Shown here: piece by piece, positions 1-9,011 of the stretch
Layout: every line of letters begins with the position of its first letter
How positions within the stretch are numbered: the stretch's first letter is position 1
NCBI GenBank assembly: GCA_013151235.1
Contig: JAADIO010000035.1
Location: forward strand, 1-64,000
DNA length: 64,000 bases
Direction: 5' to 3'
DNA from: Deltaproteobacteria bacterium
GTDB lineage: Bacteria > CG2-30-53-67
Notes under the pieces: generated by a model
What the model was told of the DNA's origin: nothing
Seen by the model: only the letters and a program-made list of their open reading frames with translations
The model's database searches: none
Position numbers and translations under genes: made by a program

Positions 1-440
1 AAGAGATAACGACTGCCGATATAATGGGATATTCCCATCCGTTTCTGAAAAAGCTTCCACACCTCCTCCAACTCTCCCCGACGATAGGGAACAACGCCGA
101 GATAGTCTTCGATCATTCGATTGACGTTGAAAAAGAGCCATCCTTTCCGGCCTATAACGACCTTTTTTATCGGCGAGGTATGCAGTAGGAAAACTTTGTA
201 TAGGCTGTGGAGTTTGATGAGTGGGGTGCGGAAGCCGAAATGGTCGTTAAAGTAGGTTTCGAAAGATGACGGAAAGGACTGGACCGACTTCAAATCAGTG
301 GGGAAGGAAGGTAAAGAAGCAAGTCTGCGTTTTTCTCCCATGCTCACCGTTTCACGATGTCCTGAGATCATTCCAGCCATAGGAAGGAGGAGCAGAATGC
401 AGAATATCAGGACAGTCACTCTTTGGTATAAAAGGGCCAT
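1..440 (-). CDS. AlgJ/AlgX-like O-acetylation protein, 5' part only
   Basis: About 146 codons read from an ATG at 440 and run off the left window edge. The product starts with a hydrophobic signal anchor (residues 9-24) and then shows the order of landmarks typical of AlgJ/AlgX/DHHW-type proteins that work with MBOAT acyltransferases: a KRRLASLPSFP stretch near 38-47, YFNDHFGFR near 63-71 and GRKGWLFF near 97-104. Family knowledge: these periplasmic SGNH-like proteins pass acetyl groups to exopolysaccharide. The gene starts 5 bp after the MBOAT stop, so the two form an operon. The catalytic GDS-type and SGNH blocks lie outside the window, so activity cannot be judged. Confidence 0.75.
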   Translation of the reverse strand, partial: MALLYQRVTVLIFCILLLLPMAGMISGHRETVSMGEKRRLASLPSFPTDLKSVQSFPSSFETYFNDHFGFRTPLIKLHSLYKVFLLHTSPIKKVVIGRKGWLFFNVNRMIEDYLGVVPYRRGELEEVWKLFQKRMGISHYIGSRYL

Positions 441-445
441 GGGGG

Positions 446-1909
446 TCAGAACCTGAAATAGATAAATGGGTTATAGGCATTAACTGAAAGATCGAGCAGA
501 GCGATCAGAAATATTGTGCCGTGGCCTGCGATCATGGCCAGCCTCCACATACCTTCGGGTCCGGGCAGATTGCCTTTCTCTCCCCGCCAGAGGGCGGCCA
601 AACCTTTTAAGGGCCATGGTACGGCAAAGAGGATCCCGGCAAGTCCCGCAAGAAAAACCTCAGGATTAAGAAGGTATGCAAGGGGTAGAGAGAGACCCGG
701 AGAATTTCTCCCTATTAGTGCAGTAAGATAATGTATTGCGGCTGCCATTGAGTCGGCCCTAAATATTACCCAACTGAATGAAAGGAACAGGAGGAGGTAG
801 AGGTGCCGCAGGGGTGCCCAAAGACGTTTTAAGATGCGGCCCAGCCCGATTCGTTCGAAAACCATAAAAACTCCGTGCAGGGCTCCCCAGATAACGAAAT
901 GCCAATCTGCTCCATGCCAGAGACCGCAAAGCAGGAAGACTGTAAAAAGGTTTGCGTAGGTCCGTATTCGGCCCTTTTTGTTTCCTCCGAGAGGAATATA
1001 GAGATAGTCCCGGAACCAGTTGGAGAGTGAGATGTGCCACCTCCGCCAGAATTCCCGTACGGAACCGGCAATGTAGGGATGGTCAAAATTTTCCAGATAA
1101 TGGAAACCGAACATCCGCCCCAGCCCAATGGCCATATCGGAGTAGCCGGAAAAGTCATAATAGATCTGCAATGCATAACCGATCACCCCCAGCCATGCCA
1201 ACGGGACTGTGAGCCGTTCCAACGGGAGAGCGAAAATCCGGTCCACCACACCGGCCATTACGTTTGCAATCAGGACCTTTTTCCCTAGTCCCTGAATAAA
1301 ACGTCCAATTCCGTAAGAAAAATCCGCCGCGGTTATCCGTCTGTCCCGGAGTTCACGGGCCACGTCATGGTATCGAATAATGGGACCGGCGATGAGCTGA
1401 GGGAAGAGTGAAATATAGAGTCCGAGATCAAGCAGACTTTCCTGTGCCGGTACGTCATTACGGTAGACATCCACCAAGTAGGAGATCCCCTGAAAGGTAA
1501 AAAAGGATATCCCGATGGGAAGATGGATCGCTGCCAAATGCGGAGGTGACAGGGAAATGCTCTGGAACAGAAGAGCGAGGGAATCAACCATGAAGTTGGC
1601 ATACTTGAAAAACCCCAGGAGGGAAAGATTGGCTGTTACCGCCAGAGCGATGGTCCAGCGTCGTGCATGAAGTGACTGGCTGCGGGAGATCAACAGGCCA
1701 AAAGCGTAATTAAGCCCGATAGAAACCAGCATGACAACTACATATAGGGTCTCCCCCCACGCGTAGAAAACCAAACTGGCAGCCAGCAGAAAAAGGTTTC
1801 TCCACCGTAGAGGAAGAAGAAGATTCCCTGCCAGCACTACTGGAAGGAAGATAAAGAGGAAAAGAAGAGAACTGAATACCATATTGCCTGATTTCAGAGA
1901 AAGGTGCAT
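446..1909 (-). CDS. MBOAT-family membrane O-acyltransferase (AlgI-like)
   Basis: This is a polytopic membrane acyltransferase that moves acetyl groups across the inner membrane for exopolysaccharide modification. Visible family marks are YYDFSGYSDMAIGLGRMFGF, FWRRWHISLSNWFRDYLY and the catalytic-His region LLCGLWHGADWHFVIWG; there are about ten hydrophobic segments. The 487 residues are close to the usual AlgI length. Two starts are possible: ATG 1909, or the internal ATG at 1882, which begins MVFSSLLFLFIFLP exactly as AlgI proteins normally begin and is the start I prefer. The downstream AlgJ-like gene completes the acetylation pair. The specific polysaccharide is unknown because its synthesis genes are not in the window. 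Confidence 0.88.
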   Translation of the reverse strand: MHLSLKSGNMVFSSLLFLFIFLPVVLAGNLLLPLRWRNLFLLAASLVFYAWGETLYVVVMLVSIGLNYAFGLLISRSQSLHARRWTIALAVTANLSLLGFFKYANFMVDSLALLFQSISLSPPHLAAIHLPIGISFFTFQGISYLVDVYRNDVPAQESLLDLGLYISLFPQLIAGPIIRYHDVARELRDRRITAADFSYGIGRFIQGLGKKVLIANVMAGVVDRIFALPLERLTVPLAWLGVIGYALQIYYDFSGYSDMAIGLGRMFGFHYLENFDHPYIAGSVREFWRRWHISLSNWFRDYLYIPLGGNKKGRIRTYANLFTVFLLCGLWHGADWHFVIWGALHGVFMVFERIGLGRILKRLWAPLRHLYLLLFLSFSWVIFRADSMAAAIHYLTALIGRNSPGLSLPLAYLLNPEVFLAGLAGILFAVPWPLKGLAALWRGEKGNLPGPEGMWRLAMIAGHGTIFLIALLDLSVNAYNPFIYFRF

Positions 1910-1980
1910 TCCCCGATCCCTTTGTCCTCCTTCTTATCAATTATGATGGTCTCGGGGGGGTCGCACTGGATAATCTTTTT

Positions 1981-2940
1981 GGTTCTCAACAAGATCGTGT
2001 GGGTAAGTCCGGTTTTCCTGCAACGAGATAAATAATGGTTCGATAATATTGAAAACTCTTGAAGCCATAGGCCCTTTTTAAGGCGGTTTTAATCTTGCTG
2101 TTAATACCTTCTACAATGCCGTTGGTGATCCGGGATCGCGTGTAGTTGAGCACGCCGTCCCAATGGTTTTTAAGGGTTTTGGCAAAAACAACGACCTGTT
2201 CAAGGCGACTGTGTGTTGCCCAGTAATACAATTTCTTCAAATAACGTTCAGCCACTTTCGGATATTGAAAGCTCCAAAGTCGTTGCAGCGCTAATTTGAT
2301 GTAATAGGCACGTGATGTCTTAAGGTCCAGGGATTTGAGGTAGGCGATCCGTTCTGTCTGAGCACCACTCAGGTTTCCAGGATTTTTAAGCCAAAGATAG
2401 CGAGAACGTTTCAGGAGTTCGGGTTGCTCCTTGGTTTTAGAGCAGCGAACCTCATCGATGGCGCGATTCATCATGGACATGACATGGTAATGATCGAAGG
2501 TGTTTGCAGCATTCGGCAGGTACTCATGAACCCCTGAAATGTAGGCCGGCCACATGTCGCAGCAGACTTGCTGAATCTGCTCGACGTTTCCTTTGGGGTC
2601 CTTGAAATCCTGGGCAAATTCCTGAAGAACTTCGGCATGACGATGCTCAGCTACATAAAGCACCCGGGATCTCTCCAGGTCACAAAAGGTCGTGACGTAT
2701 TTATGGCCCTTTTGTTTGGAGCATTCGTCGATTCCTGCGGCGACAACCTTGGAAAGATCCAGATCCTGGCGCGCTTGCTTCACATAATGTTCGAGAATTC
2801 GCCAGACACTGTTCGGATGTATGCAAAGTTCTCTCGACAATGGCAAAACGGGCATCTGTTCAGCTAAATGCAATACAAGGGCCTCAAAGATTAATTATCA
2901 TAAATGGGTTACCCACACAAAACTGTTTAGTCGATCGTTT
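1981..2940 (-). mobile_element. ISL3-family insertion sequence, deleted at its left part
   Basis: The transposase gene (1986-2873) is flanked by matching inverted ends: GTGTGGGTAA at 1997-2006 and its reverse complement TTACCCACAC at 2909-2918. The right copy overlaps the transposase stop region, as in many ISL3 elements. Only about 45 bp separate the left end from the truncated transposase reading frame, so I infer an internal deletion that removed the 5' part of the gene. Exact outer limits and target duplication are not resolved; 1981-2940 is a maximum estimate. Confidence 0.6.
1986..2873 (-). pseudogene. ISL3-family transposase, N-terminally truncated
   Basis: The 295 residues match the DDE part of ISL3 transposases: GIDECSKQKGHKYVTTFCDL (first Asp), CCDMWPAYISGVHEYLPNA (second Asp), FDHYHVMSMMNRAIDEVR, and TNGIVEGINSKIKTALKRAYG (catalytic Glu). 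Family members normally have about 400 residues with an N-terminal zinc-ribbon and helix-turn-helix region; roughly 100 residues are missing here and the reading frame begins in the middle of the HTH (ELCIHPNSVWRI). The first codon is only the first in-frame Met. Its C-terminus (GKPDLPTRSC) overlaps the right inverted repeat. Probably inactive. Confidence 0.85.
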
Positions 2941-2961
2941 CCAAATTAATATTACATCCCA

Positions 2962-4029
2962 TCATGCAACCGAGATGGATTCAAGGCCATATTCCCAGCG
3001 GAAGACAACAGGATTTTCATTCAGCTCTTTGATCCATTGTTGAATCCGGCACTTCAACTCGTCTTTGGTTCCGACACGAATACAGCGCAGAAAAGTCTTG
3101 GCCATTTTAGCCAAGAGGCTTTCAATAATATTCAACCAGGACTCGTGCTTGGGGGTAAAGGTAAACTCAAACCGTTCCGGAACCGTGGCCCCAAGCACTG
3201 CCGGGTTTTTGGGGAGATATGGGCGGAATGGTTGTCCGGAATGATCCGGGTCGTTGTTTCTTCCGGAGAGAAATCATCCAGCATTCGCAGCCAGGTCACG
3301 AACTCACGACTGCGGTGAGGGTCGGCCACCATTTCGTGTATTTGGCCATTTAGAAGATCAATCTCCGCCGGAAGACTCACAGTTCCCAGACACTTATACT
3401 CGGAATCTCTGGAAGCCAAAGAATGTACCTCCGGAAGCGGAGGTAAACCCGAGGCAACATTAGCAATTGCTTGAATACCCGGTTCTTCATCATAGGACAG
3501 AATCGACACGGGAGGCGGACCGCTCTCTCTTTGCTGGCTCAATGCGACTCCTTCGTAGATATGCAAGATTTGAATCACCTTCCATTTCAGGATCTCGGCG
3601 TTCCAGATAATAAGTGATCTTGTGAGGTCGGACTCCGCTCTTGTGCAGGATCTTGGAGATCGTGCCCCTCCGGATTCTTGCAAGAGAGGGATGCCCGGCT
3701 CCCCGGCAATAGGTTCGTGCATGTCGAGCCAACAGTTTGTTCGTCCACAATTCAGAGGAATAACCGAATTCTTTCGGCTTCCGACAGACAAGACTGGTCA
3801 GCCAGATCCGAGCTTCCAGAGTAATCTCAGGGGGGGCCGATCTCGGCAGACCGTCCAGCGCCGTCAACGCTCCCAAAGCAAGGGCCTTATCAATACATCG
3901 CTCCAATTTTGGACGGTTGGTGGAATGTTGACGTACGATTTCCGTAATGGTCACGCCTGTTGCATATGCTAACAGCATCATGGCTCGTTGGACACGGCTG
4001 TCTTTTTCGGCGTGATTGCAACTATCCAT
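2962..4029 (-). pseudogene. IS630-family transposase with two frameshifts
   Basis: Full family length (about 356 codons) is present but split over frames. The N-terminal part, from ATG 4029 to about 3580, carries the helix-turn-helix and the TYYLERRDPE block. The middle part, read in another frame from about 3580 to 3195, has SILSYDEEPGIQAIANVASG (first Asp) and IIPDNHSAH (second Asp). The C-terminal part returns to the original frame from about 3195 with TFTPKHESWLNIIESLLAKM (catalytic Glu) and NENPVVFRWEYG. All three acidic residues can be read, so this is a recently decayed copy. No inverted repeats were resolved. Confidence 0.85.
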
Positions 4030-4134
4030 ATCTTATAATGAATCCTGTTGATTGTGCAAGGAGTTTTCCATTGCCGGGGTCGGACCACGGTACCCTATTG
4101 TTATTGATTGATTCATGCCCCAATAATCGGTGTT

Positions 4135-4197
4135 TTAAACGCTTAGAGCCGTATTTTTGCGCCCTTTCGTTTTTGAAAAATCATAATAATCTCTCAT
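4135..4197 (-). pseudogene. BrnA antitoxin remnant (first 20 codons)
   Basis: An ATG at 4197 overlaps the stop of the BrnT remnant (ATGA). The start MRDYYDFSKTKGRKN matches the conserved N-terminus of BrnA antitoxins (M-x-x-x-YDFSK-x-x-R). A stop follows after 20 codons. Read one frame over, the DNA gives YGSKRLKHRLL, which resembles the usual NPYAKRLKK continuation, so a frameshift broke the gene. The DNA-binding RHH part is not present before the IS630 element. Confidence 0.5.
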
Positions 4198-4385
4198 TTT
4201 CTTCTCCTCCGGTATTCTTTTTGTTCAGTTTTTATTGCCTTCCTGGCCGATATAAGCCGCACAACTTCCTCACTGTCTCGAAAACAGTGGCAAACGATGA
4301 GAATACGTAACTTGAAACTCATCCCAAGCACGATCCCATAATGTTTATTTTCCCATACGTTAAAAGGATTCGAGCACCGGAACAA
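4194..4385 (-). pseudogene. BrnT-type toxin remnant, N-terminus missing
   Basis: The readable part (from about NPFNVWENKHYGIVLGM) matches the C-terminal half of BrnT ribonuclease toxins: a short strand ending IVLGMS, LRILIVCHCFRD and the hallmark RLISARKAIKTEQKEY. BrnT proteins have about 90 residues; the first 40 or so are absent and no good start codon exists. The frame simply stays open back into the sucrose synthase terminus. The overlap with the following brnA start is the normal brnTA arrangement. This is a broken toxin-antitoxin pair wedged between sucrose synthase and IS630. Confidence 0.6.
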
Positions 4386-4422
4386 ACGCAGTCCTGCGGA
4401 AAAACAGGGGTGATATGGGCCG

Positions 4423-6822
4423 TTACATCTCTTCGACGCGCTTCTTATAAAGCAGATGATACAACGTCCGCGAATAGATTTTCATCTTCCGTTTCTCGAT
4501 GTTGGTTACGGCATACCGCCAGAAGCCATAGAGCTTGGTCTGTTTCAGCAGTTTCTCGCTGTAGTGCCGCCAGGTGTATTTTTCCTCGATCCGTTGAATG
4601 GCATTGTTGGAGATATGATTCCAGGTCAGCGGACCCTCCCCTCCCTTCTTCAGGAAATCGATCAGTTGGTCCCGCAGGAGATCGTGTCGAGTCGGGTTGA
4701 TGAGGAAGCCATTCACTCCATTCCGAATGATCTCCGAGGGTCCGCCGAACTGGGTGGCAAAGACCGGCAATCCGCAGGACATCGCCTCCAGAACGGTCAG
4801 GCCAAACGCTTCGAAGAGGGCCGGCTGAACAAAAAAACCGCTGTGATCGGCGATAACCCGGTAAATCTCCCCCGTATCCTCCTTTTTAAGCTGCATCCCG
4901 ATCCATCGGATCTTTCCCTCCAGGTGATACTCTTCGATCAATCGGTGCATCCGGAGAACCTCTTCTTTTTCTTCCGGGTCGTCGGTGGCCTCGGGGTCGA
5001 TCTTCCCGGCAATAATGATCAGGTTGGCCCGGTCCTGAATTTCGGGATACTTTCCGAAACATTCCACAAGGCCGGTAACATTTTTGATCTTGTCGAGGCG
5101 AGCCATGGTAAAAATCGGTGTCTTCCCCGGGTCGTCAAGACATCCGAAGATCTCTTCCCCTTCCCGTTCAAAGATGAAGGAAGTGAGTTCACTACAGCGT
5201 TTCTTGTCACGCCGGTCTTTTTCGGAATAGGGATAGTAGACCGATTCATCCACACCGGGCGAAATGACATTGAATTTCGGGTGGAAGAGATTGATCCCTC
5301 CCAGCACCTGGCAGAAGCCCGGCATGGTGTAGTGCTGGTAGGACTCGTACTGCCCCATGACGGAGGCCGTTCCGGCGATCTCCTGGAAGGTGCTGGTAAT
5401 AATGAAGTCGGCCATGTTCATCGACAGCAGATCGGCGGTAAACTGAAGGGAAAAATGGTACTCCGGCTCCATCTCCTCCCAGTAGAGATCGGAGAAAAGG
5501 TATTTCGATTTCTCCAGGGCATGGGCGATATTGCACTGGATCACGCCGGTCTCCTCGGAGAGCAGGGAAGCGACGAGGTTCCCGTCGGAGTAGTTCCCGA
5601 TGATCAGGTCAGGGTGCCTCCCCAGCTCGACCTTCAATTCATCGAGGGCCTCGTAGGCGAACTGTTCCAGGTAGGGCCAGACCCAGAAACGGGAGATCCA
5701 GTAGGGGATGACATTTTTCTCCCGGTCACGGAAGGGAACCCGGAGAATCCAGCAGTTCCGGGTGTTTTTGATCTTCTCCAGCCGCTCGTGGCAGGTGGTA
5801 TTTTCACTCTCCGGGATGAGCCGGGTCACCACCATGATCTTCGGTTCAAAGTCGAGGCCGGAAAGGAGAAGGTTCTCCGCAAGGGCGGTCTCCAGGGCAT
5901 GAACCTGATCAAGGATGTAGACCACCTGCCCCCCCGTGTCGGGTTTGCCCAGGACATTTTCCTGCCCGAAAAAACCATGGGGGGAGATGATAGCGACTCG
6001 GGAGACCATGGGAATCCGGGAGATAAAACTCTCCAGCGCCAGACTGTCCGGCGCCTCAAAGAGATCCAGGAGAAGCTGCATCGATTCGAGGACCCGTTCC
6101 GGGGAATTGCCCCACCCCGGCTCAAAACCGAAGATCTGCAGTTTCTGCGTGACCTCGGCAAAGGAGAGCGCCCCATCCACCTCTTCCAGCCATGCCACGG
6201 CCCGGTCGAGCATATCGAGCAGTTGGTCCTCGTTCCGGATTTTCTCCCCGTTGACCAGGAGCTGTTTTCCCCCCAGGCAATGAATCTTCAAAAACTCAAA
6301 GAGTTTCCGGTGCCACGTATCCGGGTTCTGGAAGAGACTGCTCGACATGTGGCGATTCAGAAATTCGATCCCCTTGCCGACATTGCGTGGGTCCCGGATC
6401 AGGGGAGAATAGTCGTAAAAGGGGGTGAAGTCGATCTTCAGTTTCATGGGAGTGGCACCGTTTTCCTCCCGGATACAACTGTCCCGTAAATCGAGGAGTT
6501 CTCCGACGGAAATCTGCTCGGGTTCCCCGAACTCCGTGTCGGTATGGGAAAACTTATAGATTCGGTCCTTGCCCATCTGGTAGCGGTGGATAAGGACGGC
6601 AAATCCGTCAAAAAGGATCATCTCGGGGACCTTGCCTAAGAAGGAATCCAGGGACGACAAGTCCCGCAACGCTTTTCCCTTTCCCCGAAAATCCTCCCAG
6701 GCCAGAAGAAGGTCATTCCTCAGGAGGTACCGTTTTTCTCCCCGGAAGAGTTGATGGAGAAAGGCATGAAAATCCCGGACGGATTCCTCCGGAACCAGAT
6801 CAATCCATTGAGTTTTTCTCAT
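4423..6822 (-). CDS. Sucrose synthase (GT4 family)
   Basis: It catalyses the reversible reaction NDP-glucose + fructose = sucrose + NDP in the cytoplasm. The 799 residues match the usual 790-810. An N-terminal regulatory region (about 1-270) precedes the GT-B fold; GFFGQENVLGKPDTGGQVVY lies near 285-304, the C-terminal UDP-binding region has FTMARLDKIKNVTGLVE, and the E-x7-E signature EAFGLTVLEAMSCG is near 671-684. The start ATG 6822 overlaps the sucrose-phosphate synthase stop (ATGA), so translation is coupled. It is last in the operon fructokinase, SPS, SuSy. Depending on sugar and nucleotide levels it would either make sucrose or cleave it. Confidence 0.93.
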   Translation of the reverse strand: MRKTQWIDLVPEESVRDFHAFLHQLFRGEKRYLLRNDLLLAWEDFRGKGKALRDLSSLDSFLGKVPEMILFDGFAVLIHRYQMGKDRIYKFSHTDTEFGEPEQISVGELLDLRDSCIREENGATPMKLKIDFTPFYDYSPLIRDPRNVGKGIEFLNRHMSSSLFQNPDTWHRKLFEFLKIHCLGGKQLLVNGEKIRNEDQLLDMLDRAVAWLEEVDGALSFAEVTQKLQIFGFEPGWGNSPERVLESMQLLLDLFEAPDSLALESFISRIPMVSRVAIISPHGFFGQENVLGKPDTGGQVVYILDQVHALETALAENLLLSGLDFEPKIMVVTRLIPESENTTCHERLEKIKNTRNCWILRVPFRDREKNVIPYWISRFWVWPYLEQFAYEALDELKVELGRHPDLIIGNYSDGNLVASLLSEETGVIQCNIAHALEKSKYLFSDLYWEEMEPEYHFSLQFTADLLSMNMADFIITSTFQEIAGTASVMGQYESYQHYTMPGFCQVLGGINLFHPKFNVISPGVDESVYYPYSEKDRRDKKRCSELTSFIFEREGEEIFGCLDDPGKTPIFTMARLDKIKNVTGLVECFGKYPEIQDRANLIIIAGKIDPEATDDPEEKEEVLRMHRLIEEYHLEGKIRWIGMQLKKEDTGEIYRVIADHSGFFVQPALFEAFGLTVLEAMSCGLPVFATQFGGPSEIIRNGVNGFLINPTRHDLLRDQLIDFLKKGGEGPLTWNHISNNAIQRIEEKYTWRHYSEKLLKQTKLYGFWRYAVTNIEKRKMKIYSRTLYHLLYKKRVEEM

Positions 6823-9011
6823 CCCTGCATCTCCAGAAAACGGTAATTTTCAATCCCCTCGAGGATTCCCGCCGTAAAGCCGTCCCGGGAGAAATAGATA
6901 TTCCGGCTCCCCTTGAGGTGGTCCAGTTCATCACTGTGGTTCCCCACAACAATGGCCGGCATCTCCCCCCGCAACATCTCTTCATCATTGCCCGAGTCTC
7001 CGCAGACGAGAATATTCTTCAGGGGGGTATTCCATTTGTAGGCAAGATAACGGATCGCCTTCCCTTTCGAGGCACGGTAAGGCAGAATGTCGATAAACTG
7101 CCTATGGGAAAAGATCAGGTTGTAACGACACTTGTTTTCCACCAGCAGGGCATGGATCCGGGCCAGGGTATCGGACATATTCAGATGAGTTCCGTCGATG
7201 TAGTAACTCAGCTTGAACTGCCGCTGGGTCTCCCCTTCCTGAATCTCCAGGAAGTCGAACTCCGTTAAGAGCTGCTTGATCTTTTCCCGGTTCCAGCGAG
7301 CAGAGATGTGGCTCTCCCACCCCTTGTCGGGGACCAGGTCTGGACCATAGTAGATCTCCGCGCCGACGGAAGAGATGATCAGATCGGGTACGGGAACATC
7401 ATTCTCCTGCAGTACCTCCATGGCGGAATCAATGGTCCGGCCCGTGGCAATTCCGAAACCGACGCTTTCGTTATTCTTGTTCAGCCGTTCCAGGAGGACT
7501 TCCAGTGCCTCTTCGTTCCCGATGAGGGTATTATCAATATCGGAAATAATAAACTTGTTGACCCGGCTCATACGCCGTCCGAAAGCATCCGCCCCGGCCG
7601 GCTCGATCTTTTTTTCCTCTTCGCCGCCGCAGAGCGGGAGTACACCCTTCGTCAGATAGGTCTTGCAATGGGCATCCCAGGCATAATGCTTCCGGACGTT
7701 GTTGATCCCGTTCGTGGAGAATTTCTGCCACAGGTCGGGGTTGACGAGGATCTTCTTGATGGCCCGGGCAATCTCCTTGCCGTTCGTTACATCCACGAGG
7801 ATCCCGTTCCGGCAGTTTTTGATAATATCCCGGGGACCCCCGTCATCAGTCGCCACGATCGGAAGTCCGCAGGAGGCCGCCTCAAGGAGGGTCAAACCGA
7901 AGGGTTCCGTCAGTGCCGTATTGATAAAGATCCCCTTCTTGCCGGCGGCAATCCGGTAGAGTTCAGGAACCTCGTATTCGAAATCATGTTTCTTCGGAAT
8001 GGCCAGTTTGCCGTACAGATCGTACTTGTCCATGAGCAGAAGAATCTCCGTCAGGACCTCCCGTTCGTTCTCCTCCATCTTCGAAATATCCTTCCGGATC
8101 CCCGCAAAAACGGCTAGGTTCGCAAGGGCCTGCAACTCCTTGTTCATGCCGTAGGCGGAGATCAATCCGTCGATATTCTTCCGTTTTTCCGGACGGCTCA
8201 GGGCAAGAATCAGCGGTTTTTCAGGTTGAAGGAAGAAACGCTCCAGGTTCGACGAGATCGATACGATCGCCTGCTTATGGACTTCATCGACCTTCTCGTC
8301 GGAGAAAATATCGTCATAATAGGGATGGAATTTCGTCAGGTCGATCCCCGGCGGAATCACGCGATACCGGGGCAGTTCATGGTTTTCATAGAGGTCGTAC
8401 TGTACCTCCACCTCCTGGTGGGTCGAAGTGACCACAAGGTCAACATGTTTCAGGATCTCCTCTTCCACTGCGATCCGGTGATCGATCCGGAAACGCTTGT
8501 TGACGGTATCTTCACTCATTCCGCCCGCAAGAAGCCTTTCCTTCTTCGACCGGCCGAGGGAGTGGCCGGTGAAGACAAAGGGGAGCCCGAGAATGTGTGC
8601 AAGATCCATGGCGATCTTGCCCGCATCGGCGTAATGGCCGTGAATAATGTCGGGGAGCGCCCCTTCGCTCTTCAGGAAGCGTAGGGTCTTGTCCACATAT
8701 TCATCGAGGAAGGGCCAGAGAAGCTCTTTGCGGATGTACCGGGTCCCACCGCACTGGATGCGGACGATTCGTACATTCTCCGCCAACGGCTCGATGGGGC
8801 GGCTGTAATCGGGAGAGACACGCTTGTCCCGGATCAGGCGTGTAAATAGATCGACCTGCCGCACCCCCGGATGCTTTCCCAGCGCCCGGGCCAGTTCCAG
8901 GACATACTTGATCTGCCCCCCGGTATCGGCATCGCGGCCCATCTCCAGATTGTGTTCCCGAATCAGGCCATGCAGGCTGATCATCAGGATATGCTTCCCA
9001 TGCCGGCTCAT
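6819..9011 (-). CDS. Sucrose-phosphate synthase with fused C-terminal phosphatase domain
   Basis: This two-domain enzyme makes sucrose-6-phosphate from NDP-glucose and fructose-6-phosphate, then hydrolyses it to sucrose. Residues 1-460 are a GT4 glycosyltransferase: MISLHGLIREHNLEMGRDAD at the start, GRDADTGGQIKYVLELAR, SRPEKRKNIDGLI, and TEPFGLTLLEAASCGLP with the E-x7-E pair. Residues from about 486 are a HAD phosphatase with the DxDxT nucleophile motif (SDIDNTLIGNEE) and the acidic motif VCGDSGNDEEML. The start ATG 9011 overlaps the fructokinase stop by 4 bp and the 3' end overlaps sucrose synthase by 4 bp. All catalytic motifs look intact. Confidence 0.93.
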   Translation of the reverse strand: MSRHGKHILMISLHGLIREHNLEMGRDADTGGQIKYVLELARALGKHPGVRQVDLFTRLIRDKRVSPDYSRPIEPLAENVRIVRIQCGGTRYIRKELLWPFLDEYVDKTLRFLKSEGALPDIIHGHYADAGKIAMDLAHILGLPFVFTGHSLGRSKKERLLAGGMSEDTVNKRFRIDHRIAVEEEILKHVDLVVTSTHQEVEVQYDLYENHELPRYRVIPPGIDLTKFHPYYDDIFSDEKVDEVHKQAIVSISSNLERFFLQPEKPLILALSRPEKRKNIDGLISAYGMNKELQALANLAVFAGIRKDISKMEENEREVLTEILLLMDKYDLYGKLAIPKKHDFEYEVPELYRIAAGKKGIFINTALTEPFGLTLLEAASCGLPIVATDDGGPRDIIKNCRNGILVDVTNGKEIARAIKKILVNPDLWQKFSTNGINNVRKHYAWDAHCKTYLTKGVLPLCGGEEEKKIEPAGADAFGRRMSRVNKFIISDIDNTLIGNEEALEVLLERLNKNNESVGFGIATGRTIDSAMEVLQENDVPVPDLIISSVGAEIYYGPDLVPDKGWESHISARWNREKIKQLLTEFDFLEIQEGETQRQFKLSYYIDGTHLNMSDTLARIHALLVENKCRYNLIFSHRQFIDILPYRASKGKAIRYLAYKWNTPLKNILVCGDSGNDEEMLRGEMPAIVVGNHSDELDHLKGSRNIYFSRDGFTAGILEGIENYRFLEMQG

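Noticed and set aside
3132-3791. Programmed frameshifting in the IS630 transposase
   Set aside because: Two shifts are needed and I see no A6G or similar slippery run at either point; decay is simpler.
4456-6489. A 677-codon open frame on the plus strand opposite sucrose synthase
   Set aside because: It is the antisense shadow of a GC-rich gene; its product has no domains and the minus-strand protein has all family motifs.
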